DNA from: Theristus sp. LFF4_11
Lineage: Eukaryota; Nematoda; Chromadorea; Monhysterida; Xyalidae
DNA: 64,000 nt
Direction of reading: 5' to 3'
Assembly (NCBI GenBank): GCA_030248135.1
Contig: JASANC010004156.1
Span: 1-64,000 of the forward strand
Shown one piece after another: positions 44,898-55,389 of the stretch (the first letter of the stretch is position 1; each line of letters opens with the position of its first letter). Made by a program: the position numbers and the translations under genes. Under the pieces are notes generated by a model. It was not told the origin of the DNA. It saw only the letters and a program-made list of their open reading frames with translations, and ran no database searches.

Positions 44898-45678
44898 TAC
44901 CAAAATTTTGCCTTAGAAAAACACAGAAATTCTTGTAAAACACAGAATATTTTGTGCAAACAAGCTGCTTGTTTGGTCAGAAACAACAAAATCTATGCAG
45001 GGATAGACACAAACGTCAAGAAAAATGCAAAAATTACGGTATTTTTGGAAAAAAATTGAGATGAGATTGAACCACCTTGAGGGGGGGGGGGGGGTGCGAT
45101 CCCGTGTTTTCTCGCGGAGGGGGGTGGGGGGGTCTAGTACCCGTGCCGAGGTAAAGGGGGGAGGGGGGGTACACGGGTATCTGCCCGTGCACGGGCAGGA
45201 TTTTCGGCTGAGAAGGGGTGGACCCCCCCCCCCCCCACCCCCCCGCACTTTCGCTACTGTTTATTAGAAACCTGTTTGAAACACATACCTAGCGAATTCA
45301 GTGGCTGAATGCAGTGACATTGGTGAAATTGTGCTACCAAAGGCCCCAAAGGGATGAGTTAGTGGTAATTTCATTACAAAAGGCTGTTACAAAAGGAAAT
45401 CTCTGTGAAAAGTAGAAGTTTCTGCGACTTCCTTCCTGCCATGGAAGGTATTTTTGCCATTTTGCCCCCCCCTAAAAATGGTTTCCAAATTCCAAATAAC
45501 CCCCCCCCCAAAATAACCCCCCAAAATAAACCCCCACCCCCAGAAGTCGCTGAAGAAATAAACCCCCATGGGGGTTTATTAGAGGTAATACGGTATGCCT
45601 CGTAAAACCGCCAGCACCCAGCAGTCGATTTCTTTTAAAATTTAAAAAATCGGGATTTTCACTTTTTTCGAACCCTAG

Positions 45679-46153
45679 CATAGTTGTTCTAGGGGGAGGG
45701 GGGGCTGGGGGGGAGGGCCGGCCCCCCCCCAAAAAATTTCGAATCTATCTCTATCAAACAGGTTTTTTCGGCTCAGCTATTATCTATCTAAAAAAAATTC
45801 TCAGCCAGCTATCTGTCTGAAAATTTTTGTCTTCGAAGACATAAAATGAGTCAATTTTTGACCAAAATTGACCATTTTTGCTCGTAATTCTTGAAAATTT
45901 CGCTAATTTTAGGTAAAATATGCGTTTATACTTGATTTTTAGTTTATTTTTAGCTTTATTTTGCTGTTTTTATAGCTTTTTAGTGTTTTAGCTATCTATC
46001 TATCAAATTTCAAAATTTTGACTGCCCCCCCCCAAAATCACATGGCCCCCCCCGCGGCCCCCCCCAAAATTTTCCAGCTATCTATCTATCTAGAAAATTT
46101 GCTCCAGCTATCTATATCGGCCCCCCCAGCCCCTCGGCTCTGGAACAACTATG
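45679..46153 (+). mobile_element. Family B element with both termini
   Basis: Begins CATAGTTGTTCTAG and ends CTGGAACAACTATG. The interior is typical (TCTTCGAAGACATAAAATG). The flanks AACCCTAG and CCCTAAAG do not match as a TSD. Length 475 bp. Confidence 0.75.
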
Positions 46154-46235
46154 CCCTAAAGTTGACCAAAAAGACATTAAACGGCGCAATTGCAAATGCA
46201 ACATTTCAATGGATGTTAGCAAGAACAGACACGAA

Positions 46236-47200
46236 TAGGGTTGTTAAAAAACAAAAATCGTCATTTTTTTTAATTTTTAAACAAAAAAAAATTTTAAATC
46301 ATATTTGGAAATTTCCGCCATACGGGAGTCATTTGAGAGGCACTTGCTTTTGCACATCAAATGTGGTTCTTCGAACAATCAAATCAAAGTTGTGCTAAAT
46401 CAACCAGGGAGTTCGAAGAACCATATTTGATGTGCAAAAGCAAGTGCCTTTCAAATGACTCCCGTATGGCGGAAATTTCCAGATATTGTTTGGGTGACCC
46501 TATTTACCCCTTTTCCAAAATCCAAACCGTTACCATGCTTCTTCTTGCGTTTTGATCCCCAAAACGTAACTAATTGTCCCCAGCTCAAGTGAACAAAACA
46601 CACTAACCGGCTTTAAATTCGATCAATTCTGATGATGTCGCGACGACAGGACACGAAACAGCAACCAGACAACGTAACGCTTGCAAACGGAGTAGCTCGG
46701 ACGGTCAGAACATAGTTGTTCTAGGGGGGGGGGCCTTTTTTCGAATCTATCTCTATCAGAGCGGTTTTTTCGGCTCAGCTATTATCTATCTAAAAAATTT
46801 CTCAGCCAGCTATCTATCTGAAAATTTTTGTCTTCGAAGATATAAAATGAGTCAACTTTTGACCAAAATTGACCATTTTTGCTCGAAATTCGTCAAAATT
46901 TCGCCAATTTTGGTAAAATACTCGTTTATACTTGATTTTTAGCATATTTTAAGCATTATTTTGCTGTTTTTATGGCTTTTTAGCGTTTTAGCTATCTATC
47001 TATCTCATTTCAAAAATTTGACCGCCCCCCCCCCCCAAAGTCACATGGCCCCCCGCGCCCCCCCCAAAATTTTCCAGCTATCTATTTGGAAAATTTGCTC
47101 CAGCTATCTATATCGCCCCCCCCCCAACCCCTCGGCTCTGGAACAACTATGGGTCAGAATTTAGATTGCGAGGCGAATCGTCACCTTATCTGCATCGGAA
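46236..47200. mobile_element. Family C fragment hosting family B
   Basis: Family C begins at TAGGGTTGTTAAAAAACA. A hairpin of CCGCCATACGGGAGTCATTT and its complement spans 46310-46475. It is interrupted at 46711-47151 by family B, continues to about 47200 (CATCGGAAATGG), then stops abruptly. The missing right part is found at 49432-49735 with the same B/C junction. Confidence 0.65.
46711..47151 (+). mobile_element. Complete family B MITE with exact TSD
   Basis: CATAGTTGTTCTAG and CTGGAACAACTATG are the termini. The exact 8-bp TSD GGTCAGAA lies at 46703-46710 and 47152-47159. Length 441 bp. This copy defines the boundaries used for family B elsewhere. Confidence 0.9.
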
Positions 47201-47470
47201 ATGGTAATTCTGTTTTATTCATGCTGTTCGGTTGGTTTTTTACCTGTCATTCTGTTTCGTTTGCTTTGCTGGATTCGTTTTCACTCTTACAACTCTTTCA
47301 AAAATGTTTTAATTATACTTTTTGATTTTAAAAGTGAACTTATATTTTTTGTGTCAATTTTGTTTTGTTTGCTTGGCTGGATTGTTTTCACCCATCGAAC
47401 ATTTTCAAACGTGTTTTTGTTTTACTTTTTGGTTCTAAAAGTGCACTTCAATTTTTTTGCTAGTCACCAA

Positions 47471-48252
47471 TAGGGTTGGCATGGTAAAAATACCGTTTTT
47501 TTACCGGTAAAAAAACACGTATTTATACGCGTTTTTTTACCAGGGCAAAAATTGGCCTTGAAAAAAACGGGAAAAATACCGTTTCTGTATTTTTCAGGTT
47601 TTTTTCGTATTTTTCCGGTTTTTTTCAATTTCGGACCCTGAGTTTTTATATCATTTTTGATGAGAAAATGAGAAAATCTGTGACCAAGAAAAATATGATG
47701 ACGAAATTGACACTGATGTTTTGAAAGAACTGTTAAGCGAGGTGCAAGAATCGGCTGGAGCTGCCGAGCTGAGCTGAAAATTTCAAAAATTCCAAATGTC
47801 GCTCAAAATTGTCTTTCTCACACAATTCTTTTTGTTTTCTTTTTGATCTGAATTCAAATTCTAAATTCTAAATCTAAATTCGGTTTAATTGCGTTATTGC
47901 AGCAAATTGTGTTCGTCTATTGTGACCAAAGACTGTCGCTGTGGTTTTTCCTGTGTAATTGGTTGAATATTAACGATTGAGCAAAAGATAATGTTCGATT
48001 TATTGCTGACCTTTTGGGTTTTCAAGCCCAAACATATTTTATTTTCTTCGTTGGTGCACGATATTTTGAACAAAGCATTCTGAAAGCTGTTTTCACAAAT
48101 CCTGTTTCAAGTTTAAAGTCGGCTGCGAAAAATATGGGTGTTTTACAACTTTTTGGCTTTCGTTTTTTTCCGGTAAAATTACCGTAATTTTACCGGTAAA
48201 AAACAGGTTTTTTAACCACGATTTGAAAAAAAACGGTATTTTGCCAACCCTA
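47471..48252. mobile_element. Second complete family N hAT-like MITE
   Basis: TAGGGTTGGCATGGTAAAAA and TTTTGCCAACCCTA are the termini. The exact 8-bp TSD GTCACCAA lies at 47463-47470 and 48253-48260. It is 782 bp long, the same as the copy at 7685-8466, with small compensating indels. Confidence 0.9.
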
Positions 48253-48262
48253 GTCACCAAGC

Positions 48263-48597
48263 AATGGATCCGCAGCTGTAGCATGAGGTTGTCACGTATT
48301 TGACAAGTCCAGAAAATGATCGCATTTATCCGGATTGGATGCTGAAGCAGCACGTCGAAGGCGGCCAAAACAAGCGACACGTGAAAAGGGACTTCAGGGT
48401 GTGCGATATGCGCATTACACGTACGAAGAAGGATTTCTCTACAGGACGAAGCGCGTCCGACACAAGTTGGAGGATGGCGAACAGACGACTGGCAAATTTC
48501 GCGTTGTCATGACAACCGAGATCGATCGGGTGATGCGCGACTGCCACTCCAGCGCGCTTGGCGGCCACTGTGGTATCGCAAAAACGTTCGTGTTTTG
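48263..48597 (+). pseudogene. Integrase N-terminal (zinc-binding) domain relic of a retroelement
   Basis: Reading from ATG 48263, the frame hits a stop after five codons. It then runs through VVTYLTSPENDRIYPDWML to KRDFR, and after a one-base frame change continues YTYEEGFLYRTKRVR to DRVMRDCHSSALGGHCGIAKT. The CHSS..LGGHxGIxKT pattern is the integrase H2C2 zinc-binding motif. The catalytic core is absent, and the nonsense codon, frameshift and truncation mark it as dead. The family N MITE inserted just in front of it. Confidence 0.6.
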
Positions 48598-49289
48598 ACA
48601 TTTGGTTGAAAAAACGTTGCTTTCACTTTTGCGCGTGTTCTGAATCACATGACTTATTCACTGAATCCTTGTCGGTATCCAATGATGTTCAGTCTCCTTT
48701 GGTACTTATCGAATCGTGCACCCTGCAATTTTTGTTTTTTCTTGTTGAGTAGGCAGGCAAAAGCCGCCGAACGGTTTCACTCTTATTCACGCGTGATTAT
48801 TGGTTTTCTGTCTTCTTCTTGCACCCCCAATTTATGATTTCTGTGCTTCAAAAACTGTTGAATTTCATGTATTGTTGCTCGATTTATACAATTTGCGTTG
48901 TTGTTTTGTTCTATGCTATTTATTCAAAAGTGTTTTATTTTTGTTTTTTTCCCAAAAACAACACTGCTTTTTGTGTTGTTCGAATTGCACATGTGCTCCT
49001 CACTTTGCACCTCTTTCTCACACGTGACAAATTTATTTCCTCAAGTGTGCTCCATTTCCTTATTTCTGCATGTGAATAAAATGCACACTACGATTTGCAC
49101 TGCACCGCACACGGATTCGCGTTGTATTGTGGGCATGTGACAGCCTGTATTCAGCTGGATTTGGAAATACTGCATACGGGGTTTTTAAAACGGCTACGGG
49201 GAATTAACACCATGGTCCATTCCCCGTACGGGGATTTAGCACCATGGTTAAATCCCCGGACGGGGAAATAAAAACACGGGGAAATAAAA
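48598..49289. other. T-rich spacer, no gene
   Basis: Pyrimidine-rich DNA with short open frames in all phases and no splice-consistent exon. Positions 49150-49290 contain repeated TACGGGGATTTA / CGGGGAAATAAAA words that resemble repeat termini. The similar T-rich segment 47200-47462 left of the family N copy suggests one original block. Confidence 0.4.
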
Positions 49290-49735
49290 TCGTGACACCG
49301 GCCCCCCCCCCCAAAGTCACATGCCCCCCCGCGCCCCCCCCAAAATTTTCCAGCTATCTATCTATCTGGAAAATTTGCTCCAGCTATCTATATCGGCCCC
49401 CCCAACCCCTCGGCTCTGGAACAACTATGGGTCAGAATTTAGATTGCGAGGCGAATCGTCACCTTATCTGCATCGGAAATGGTAAGCCAAGCTTTGGGTT
49501 GGGGGGACTCTCAAAAACTTCGTCGCAGATGTTTTCGAAGCCTAAAATCAGTCGGTAAAACGGTCCAAAATCGACTGTTGGCGGTTTTACGAGATAATAT
49601 CAAAGAAAATTGTTGTTCAACTTTCGAAAAATTGTGCCAAAAATTAAGGTTTTCAGAACATATTAGAGGAAAAATTTTCGAATTAAAAAATCGGCATTTT
49701 TGCTTTTTAATCACTTTTTAAAAAAATTCGATTAA
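49290..49735. mobile_element. Family B right end plus family C right part
   Basis: Positions 49300-49430 are the family B right half ending GGAACAACTATG. They continue directly into GGTCAGAATTTAGATTGCGA, the same B/C junction as at 47152, then into family C to about 49735. It is a duplicated or separated half of the composite at 46236-47200. Confidence 0.65.
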
Positions 49736-50310
49736 AATTGGATCTTTCCACTAACAACAATCAAACGACCAAAACATTTTTCACGTAAAATGGTTAGCCA
49801 ATGTCTGCTCTTCGACGTGAACTTAGGAAATTGAATTGTGTTGTCCTATGATATCATTCAGGTGCTCATCAGTGGTGCAGCACTATTGAACTCCTAAGCC
49901 TTTATAAGACTGTCCCGAGATCAATTCTAATTTTCCAGATGATCTCTCACGTCACTCCAGTACTCATTTTTCAGTCACCTGTAAACTCCCCCGAATCATA
50001 ACTTTCCCGAGCAAGCCAATGAGGCACAAACGACAAAAAGCAGTTTTATGACCGACTGAATGAAATGACCAAAAAACCGAACGAGTATTCTATTTTTGTC
50101 ATGTTATGTTTATCAATAACGAGTGCAAAAAACATGTGTGACACAGTTGACGATTTTGTTGCACAATACAATCCGTGCGTGGGTCCGGTGGTGAGTGATC
50201 AACACAACACACAACGTGCACAGCGGAATAAACAACAACTTGTCATCGTATCATGGCAATGAATACGAATAAAAATGTAATGTCATTTCGATTACACTCT
50301 AATAGTATCA

Positions 50311-50448
50311 TCACCCAGCTGGAGCAAAGGTCGTACGCAATTCTGCGATGACATGGCTACTTTTCATTTTGGTCACGATGTCGGTGTAGGTGTGGTTGGC
50401 ACTGTTCTGCATGACAGCGTTCTCTTTGAATGATGCAAAATTCATCAT
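50311..50448 (-). CDS. Possible small protein or terminal exon (45 codons)
   Basis: The minus strand reads MMNFASFKENAVMQNS... to ...ELRTTFAPAG then TGA at 50311-50313. Third positions are mostly C or G from codon 15 on, unlike the AT-rich surroundings, and the peptide looks natural (TYTDIVTKMKSSHVIAEL). It may be the last exon of a minus-strand gene whose other exons I could not find, or a chance frame. No domain was recognised. Confidence 0.3.
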   Translation of the reverse strand: MMNFASFKENAVMQNSANHTYTDIVTKMKSSHVIAELRTTFAPAG

Positions 50449-50714
50449 TCCCCAATCAACATTTGCCCAGATTCGTCGTGCTGTGTGTGTGTTTCACAAC
50501 ATTTATTGGCACAATAATCCCGCTCCCGTCCGTGTATGCAACGTTTCCGTTCCGACGTTCGAAGTATTTTTTATTTGACTACATTTTCAAACCTGAAGCA
50601 ATTAGAAATCGCATGCACTAGATGTAATTTTATACGTTTTGGTTGTTGATGGCTTTTTTACTAGGTTTGTTCGACAACTGTTGTTCGCATCTGTTGTAAC
50701 ATGATTTATTTGTA

Positions 50715-51167
50715 CCGTATTACCCCCATTAACCCCCCCCACCATTAATCCCCCCACCAATAAACCCCCACCCCTACGACAGTTTCCGAATAATCCCCGA
50801 CCCCACAAATAATCCCCCATGGGGGTTAATTGGAAACCTGTTTGAAACACATACCCTGCGAATTCAGTGACTGAATGCAGTGACATTGGTGAAATGGTGC
50901 TACCAAAGGCCCCAAAGGGATGAGTTAATGATATTTTCATTACAAAAGGCTGTTACAAAAGGAAATCTCTGTGAAAAGTAGAAGTTTCTGCGACTTTCTT
51001 GCCTGCCATGCAAGGTATTTTTGCCATTTTTCAACAAACCCCCACCCCTAGAATTTGTTTGTAAATAAACCCCACCCCCCACCATTAACCCCCCCCCCAA
51101 TAAACCCCCACCCCTAAAAGTCGCTGACGTATTAATCCCCCATGGGGGTTTATTGGGGGTAATACGG
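50715..51167. mobile_element. Family D MITE, complete
   Basis: CCGTATTACC and GGTAATACGG are perfect ends with TA at 50713-50714 and 51168-51169. At 453 bp it matches 27089-27556 in reverse orientation, including the shared non-G-tract core (GGAAACCTGTTTGAAACACA). Confidence 0.85.
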
Positions 51168-51602
51168 TATGTACCTTTGTTTTCACAACTTTTTGATTGT
51201 CTTCGTTTTCACTTTTTGTTAATTTTTTTCTTTGTTCGCATGTTGCATCACATCCCGTGCGATTTCACGCAGTAGTCGTTTCAGTGTGCGCAGTACTTCC
51301 AACCATTGCAATGAAATTGTTTTGAAAAACATTGAATCATCAAAACAACCGCACATCTACGTTTGCGCTTTTTTTATTTCAGCTGACTGACTTCACACAA
51401 ATGTAACTTCAAATTCTGAAATAAACATTGCAGCGTCATCCAGTTGTTTTCTCTTTGCTCACACGCTTCTCTACTCATCTTATTCTTGTCATGTGCAGTG
51501 TCATTTTATACAGAAGTAGCTATTTTTAGATTCATTGTCACAGCAGTTTGATGTTGATTTCAGAACTACTCAATCAACGTTGCGTTTTCTGTTTTTTTGC
51601 AG

Positions 51603-53350
51603 ATGCACAAGTCAGATGCGGTGGCCGTGAACAGTTGTGTTCGAATGAGCGGCGTGGCGGCGCCTGCTGAGCAGCGCAGCAGTGGCTGCGGCGACACCAA
51701 CAGTCGCGCGCGACCAGCCACTGCCGCCGCGCAGTCGTCTGCGGCACAAATCTCGAAAGAGTCTCTGAAACTGATCAACATCCTTCGACAGACCGCGAAA
51801 GCGGAGAATCTGCTGAGCGACATCTATGATGAGCCGTTCAACCTGTTGCGCTGGTTGCACGCGTTCAACGGCGACTTGGCGGACGCGACACGGGCGCTGC
51901 TGCGACACTTGCGCATGCGGCGACTGCTCGACCTGGACAATGTGACGCTCGACCAGCATGAGGACGACCCGGTCGCCAGTAAATACTTCCCGCTCGGGCT
52001 TGTTGGTTCGTTTACTTGAGCCGCTTCTCTGTATTTGTAATTATTGTCGCAGGGCTATTCATTTTCCAGATGTTTATGTTCGCAGGGAGCACCGGTCGTG
52101 ACAACCGATTCCTGGTGATCGAAGCGGCCGGCCGTGTCGACCTGCACGGGCTCGTTCAGTCGGTGGTCGGCAGCGAGTTCGTGCTGCATCGCATCAAGTT
52201 CCAAGAGCGGCTGCAGCGCAAGATGAATGAACAGGTGGCACAGGCGCAACTCGTCGTAGAGAAACCTTTGAATCGCGCAATTCAGACGGCGCATGGTTGA
52301 TTGCAGATGAAACGGCGATTTGTTTTGTTTTTCCCAGGAGCGACTAAGCCATCGCCAGTCGTCTGTCGTTTACGTGCTCGACTTGGCCGGGCTTGAGCTC
52401 GACCCATCGCTGGTGTCCATTGTGGCCGGCCCCTACCGTATCCTCTGGCAGAACGTTTACGCCAACTATCCGGAATGGATCTCAAATCTGTTGGTCATTA
52501 ACGCGCCCGCATTTATGCAACTCATCTGGAAAGCACTGCAGCTGTACATACCCGAGAACACAGCGCTCAAGCTGCAGATATTCGCCGGGCCGGACACGTG
52601 GAAACCGGTGTGTGTGTCCGGTTGACTTGCGATCAGAAGAGAGGCATGTAACAAAGGTGGTGATGGTGATGTTTGTAATTTGCCCAGGAACTGCTCCGTC
52701 ACGTGCACCCCGACTTCCTGCCCGTCCATTGGGGCGGACGTTTGCGTGACGCCAACGGTGACGCCATGTGCCGCTCTCGGATCTGCATCCCGTCAGAGGC
52801 GGTGCCCAAGGCGTTGTATTGGCGGCCGAATGACGAGACACCAGCGCATCGCGCTCTGCCGTCGGTGGTGGTGCGCGCGGGCGAGTCGGTCGTGGTCAGT
52901 CTGGTCGTCACGGAGCACGTCACCAGGATGCTCATCAACCGGTACATACACCGGCAACATTGCACATCATCATTATCAAGTTTACCATTTCCATGCAGCA
53001 TTTCCATGTTGGCTTTGCTCGTTTGCAGCTACAGCGACCGCACGTACACGATGTGCATTTGGTACAGCGGCGACTGCACGCAGGATGCGAACACGGTGGA
53101 GCCCGGCCGTGACGTGATCGAATGGCATCCAACGATCGAGTTTCCCGGTCTCACGTCGACCGATTTGATTCGTGCGAATGCGCCCGGTGCTGGCATTTAC
53201 CACGTCGCCTTTGGCAATGAGCACTCGTGGCTGAGAAAGCTCACTGTCTACTATCGCATACGATTCGTGACTGAGTGCGCAAGAATCGTCACGCCCAAAG
53301 CAGTCGAAAACGCAAGTTACACCGCAAAACTGCAAGCGGTGCGAAGTTGA
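51603..53350 (+). CDS. CRAL-TRIO and GOLD domain protein (SEC14-like), 5 exons
   Basis: Exons 51603-52005, 52086-52234, 52338-52607, 52688-52941 and 53029-53350 join in frame to 465 aa, a normal length for SEC14-like proteins with a GOLD domain. Residues about 45-130 form the CRAL-TRIO N-terminal helical region (FNLLRWLHAFNGDLADA). Residues about 140-300 are the lipid-binding CRAL-TRIO domain (VYVLDLAGLELDPS, YPEWISNLLVINAPAFMQLI, then HPDFLPVHWGGRL). Residues about 320-460 are a GOLD beta domain. Such proteins bind and transfer lipophilic ligands such as phosphoinositides or tocopherol, and GOLD suggests Golgi/secretory traffic. The start is the ATG immediately after a strong acceptor (TTTTTTTGCAG), so a 5' non-coding exon probably exists. 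Introns are 80-103 bp. Exon 2 uses a weak donor (CAG|GTGGCA), the least certain junction. Confidence 0.88.
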
Positions 53351-53485
53351 AAAAGTGGCCGTGCGTGTGTTGGTGTGTTCGGTGAACTTTAAAATTGTCT
53401 TCTCATTAATTGCTTTCTTACGTGGACATACTGTGATAAAATGCAAACACACAGACGTTTTCAAAAAAAACACATTGTCAAAATA

Positions 53486-54585
53486 CAGGGTGGGCCAAAA
53501 AAAGGTTCCATTTTCAAACTGCTGTCACTGGCTGGTGTTTTAATATTATGAGCTGAAATTTTCAGCACTGATAAAACATGTGATGCCATTTTACTGACAA
53601 AAATTTTTTTTCCAATGTATAATTTCTAGCGGTCACTGTGGCAGATTTTCTAAAAAGCTCGAAAAATCAACAAATTGACTGAAATGAGGGCAAGAAAAAA
53701 TTAGTATCAAGATGCGTGATTCAATTTTGAAACTGTTGCGAAGGTGACAAATGGGTCTTTTTGGATACCCGGGGTATTGATAGTTCAAATCATGCGCTCA
53801 GAGTGGAAAGGTCTCACACTTGAATTGCATTTGAGCAGCTCGAGTGAAATTCTGATGTTTCACAACGAACTCGAGTCAGCAGCCATGCGATTGCGACAGA
53901 AAGAATTGTTCAGTTGACTTTTTGTTTTGTGTGTTGCTCTGTCTGTTAATTTGTTTCTTTTGAAAAGTTTGAATACAAACAGTGTTTCAGATTCAGTTTT
54001 CGGCAGTTTCGTCATGGTTAAGTGGACAGCAGAACAACGGGTCTGGTGTGCTGTCTGGTGGGAGCAATCTGCAAGTTTTTCTGCAGTGATTCGCCAGTTT
54101 CGCGTAAAATTCAATTTGGGTCGCCACGAGGATTCGCCAACCAGGAAGTCTGTTCTTTTGTGTCACACCAATCTGTTTGAGCATGGCAACGTGTTTTACC
54201 GAAAGAGTGGATCCGGTCGACCATCGATTGCTGCTGCATTCAAAGACACTGTGGTCGCAATGTTCACGCGCAGTCCAGCAAAATCAACGAGGCGAGCCAG
54301 TTTGGAATCTGGCTGTCCCGAACCATGATGATTTGGATGATTTGGATGTCTATGAGCAATGATTCGTTGTGAAATTCTTGGTTAAAAATCCGTTTTTTTT
54401 TTGAAAATTTGGGAATTTTTAAACATTGTGCTGTAAAACTGAATCTGCTCAACCAAACTGGATGAAAATTTTGTCAGAAAAATAGCATCACATGTTTTAT
54501 CAATGCTGAAAATTTCAGCTCATAATATTGAAACACCAGCCAGTGACAGCAGTTTGAAAATGGAACCTTTTTTTGGCCCACCCTG
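53486..54585 (+). mobile_element. Mariner-like element with HTH-only reading frame
   Basis: CAGGGTGGGCCAAAAAAAGG and TTTTTTTGGCCCACCCTG are the ends, with TA at 53484-53485 and 54586-54587. Inverted similarity extends about 100 bp inwards. The single frame is a helix-turn-helix fragment with no catalytic domain, so the element is an internal-deletion derivative. Confidence 0.85.
54014..54328 (+). pseudogene. Transposase N-terminal HTH fragment (DUF4817-like)
   Basis: The frame begins MVKWTAEQRVWCAVWWEQSA, followed by AVIRQFRVKFNLGRH and KSGSGRPSIAA, ending after about 104 residues. The WTxEQRxxxV...RxFRxKFxxxxxPxR arrangement is the N-terminal DNA-binding segment found in many arthropod and nematode mariner-type transposases. 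The DDE/D catalytic part is missing. A short product that still binds the ends is conceivable but not shown. Confidence 0.65.
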
Positions 54586-54587
54586 TA

Positions 54588-55389
54588 AATACTGCTTACG
54601 GTTTGTTTTGAGTGCCACGCAAAACACGTGAAATTAGAAAAGCAGTTTGCTGTTGTCAAACATAATGTTGAAACGAAAGGTTTAAAAAATGTAAGCAAAA
54701 AGATAGCTTTGTACCTACATAGACTTCTGAAAGTGAGCCTGTAACTGCAGTTCTACTCAAAATCAACATTTAAAATGACGCTCAATCTGGTTTTCAATAA
54801 CTTTTTGTGCTCGGCGGAGTGCTTGTGCAGCCCGGACTGTCGTCTGAGTTGCTTTACTTCAATGTTCTGCATTGAACACTATAATAACTTTTAATTTCGC
54901 ATTCATCCTACCGGTGTTTTTGGTCGTTGAGCTAGTGCATTTTGCTATTTGGCCAAAAATTAAATGTTTCTGCGCTTGACTTACACAATTGGACAAACTT
55001 GACAACTTTATTACGGCGCAAAAATGGCAGAGTAAGTTATCATAGCAGTTCTTTCAAATGTTTTAGTAGTTGTTAAAGCTGTTACTTGGCAACTGAAAAC
55101 AGAAAAATGCCTTCTCAGATTACCTTGATATGTTGATGAGCTCTAAAACAGTTTTTCACACCGATTGTGCTTTTAAGCTAAGATGCCTCACGGTCACTGA
55201 AATGTGAACTACGGCATTCTTGTTGAACACGTGTTTTCACTTTTTTCGGCATGTCGACCTGCCTTGAGCTTTTTCGTCGGATCACCTGCTTTGTGTTGCA
55301 AGTGAAACTGGCAGCACTGACACGGTGCTGACGCATATACACTCCTGGTTTTGCTTTACGTTTCCAAAAAAAGTTTTCAAAAACGAACA
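54588..55389. other. Upstream region of the EF-hand gene
   Basis: About 800 bp, non-coding, between the mariner element and the first EF-hand exon. No recognisable transposon ends. It probably contains the promoter and 5' UTR, but no motif could be assigned. Confidence 0.4.

Larger units (their letters stand above)
43646..45259 (+). mobile_element. Complete family A MITE inside D, itself interrupted by E
   Basis: Starts CAGTAGCGAAAGCGGG and ends CTTTCGCTACTG. The exact 8-bp TSD TTTATTAG lies at 43638-43645 and 45260-45267. All the G-tract blocks of the family are present. Family E is inserted at 43824-44897. Confidence 0.88.
43523..45593. mobile_element. Family D element carrying a four-level nest
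   Basis: The left end CTGTATTACC (TA at 43521-43522) and right end GGTAATACGG (TA at 45594-45595) are the family D termini. It is interrupted by family A at 43646-45259. Joining 43523-43645 to 45268-45593 reconstitutes a normal D element with CCCATGGGGGTTTATT words. Confidence 0.8.
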
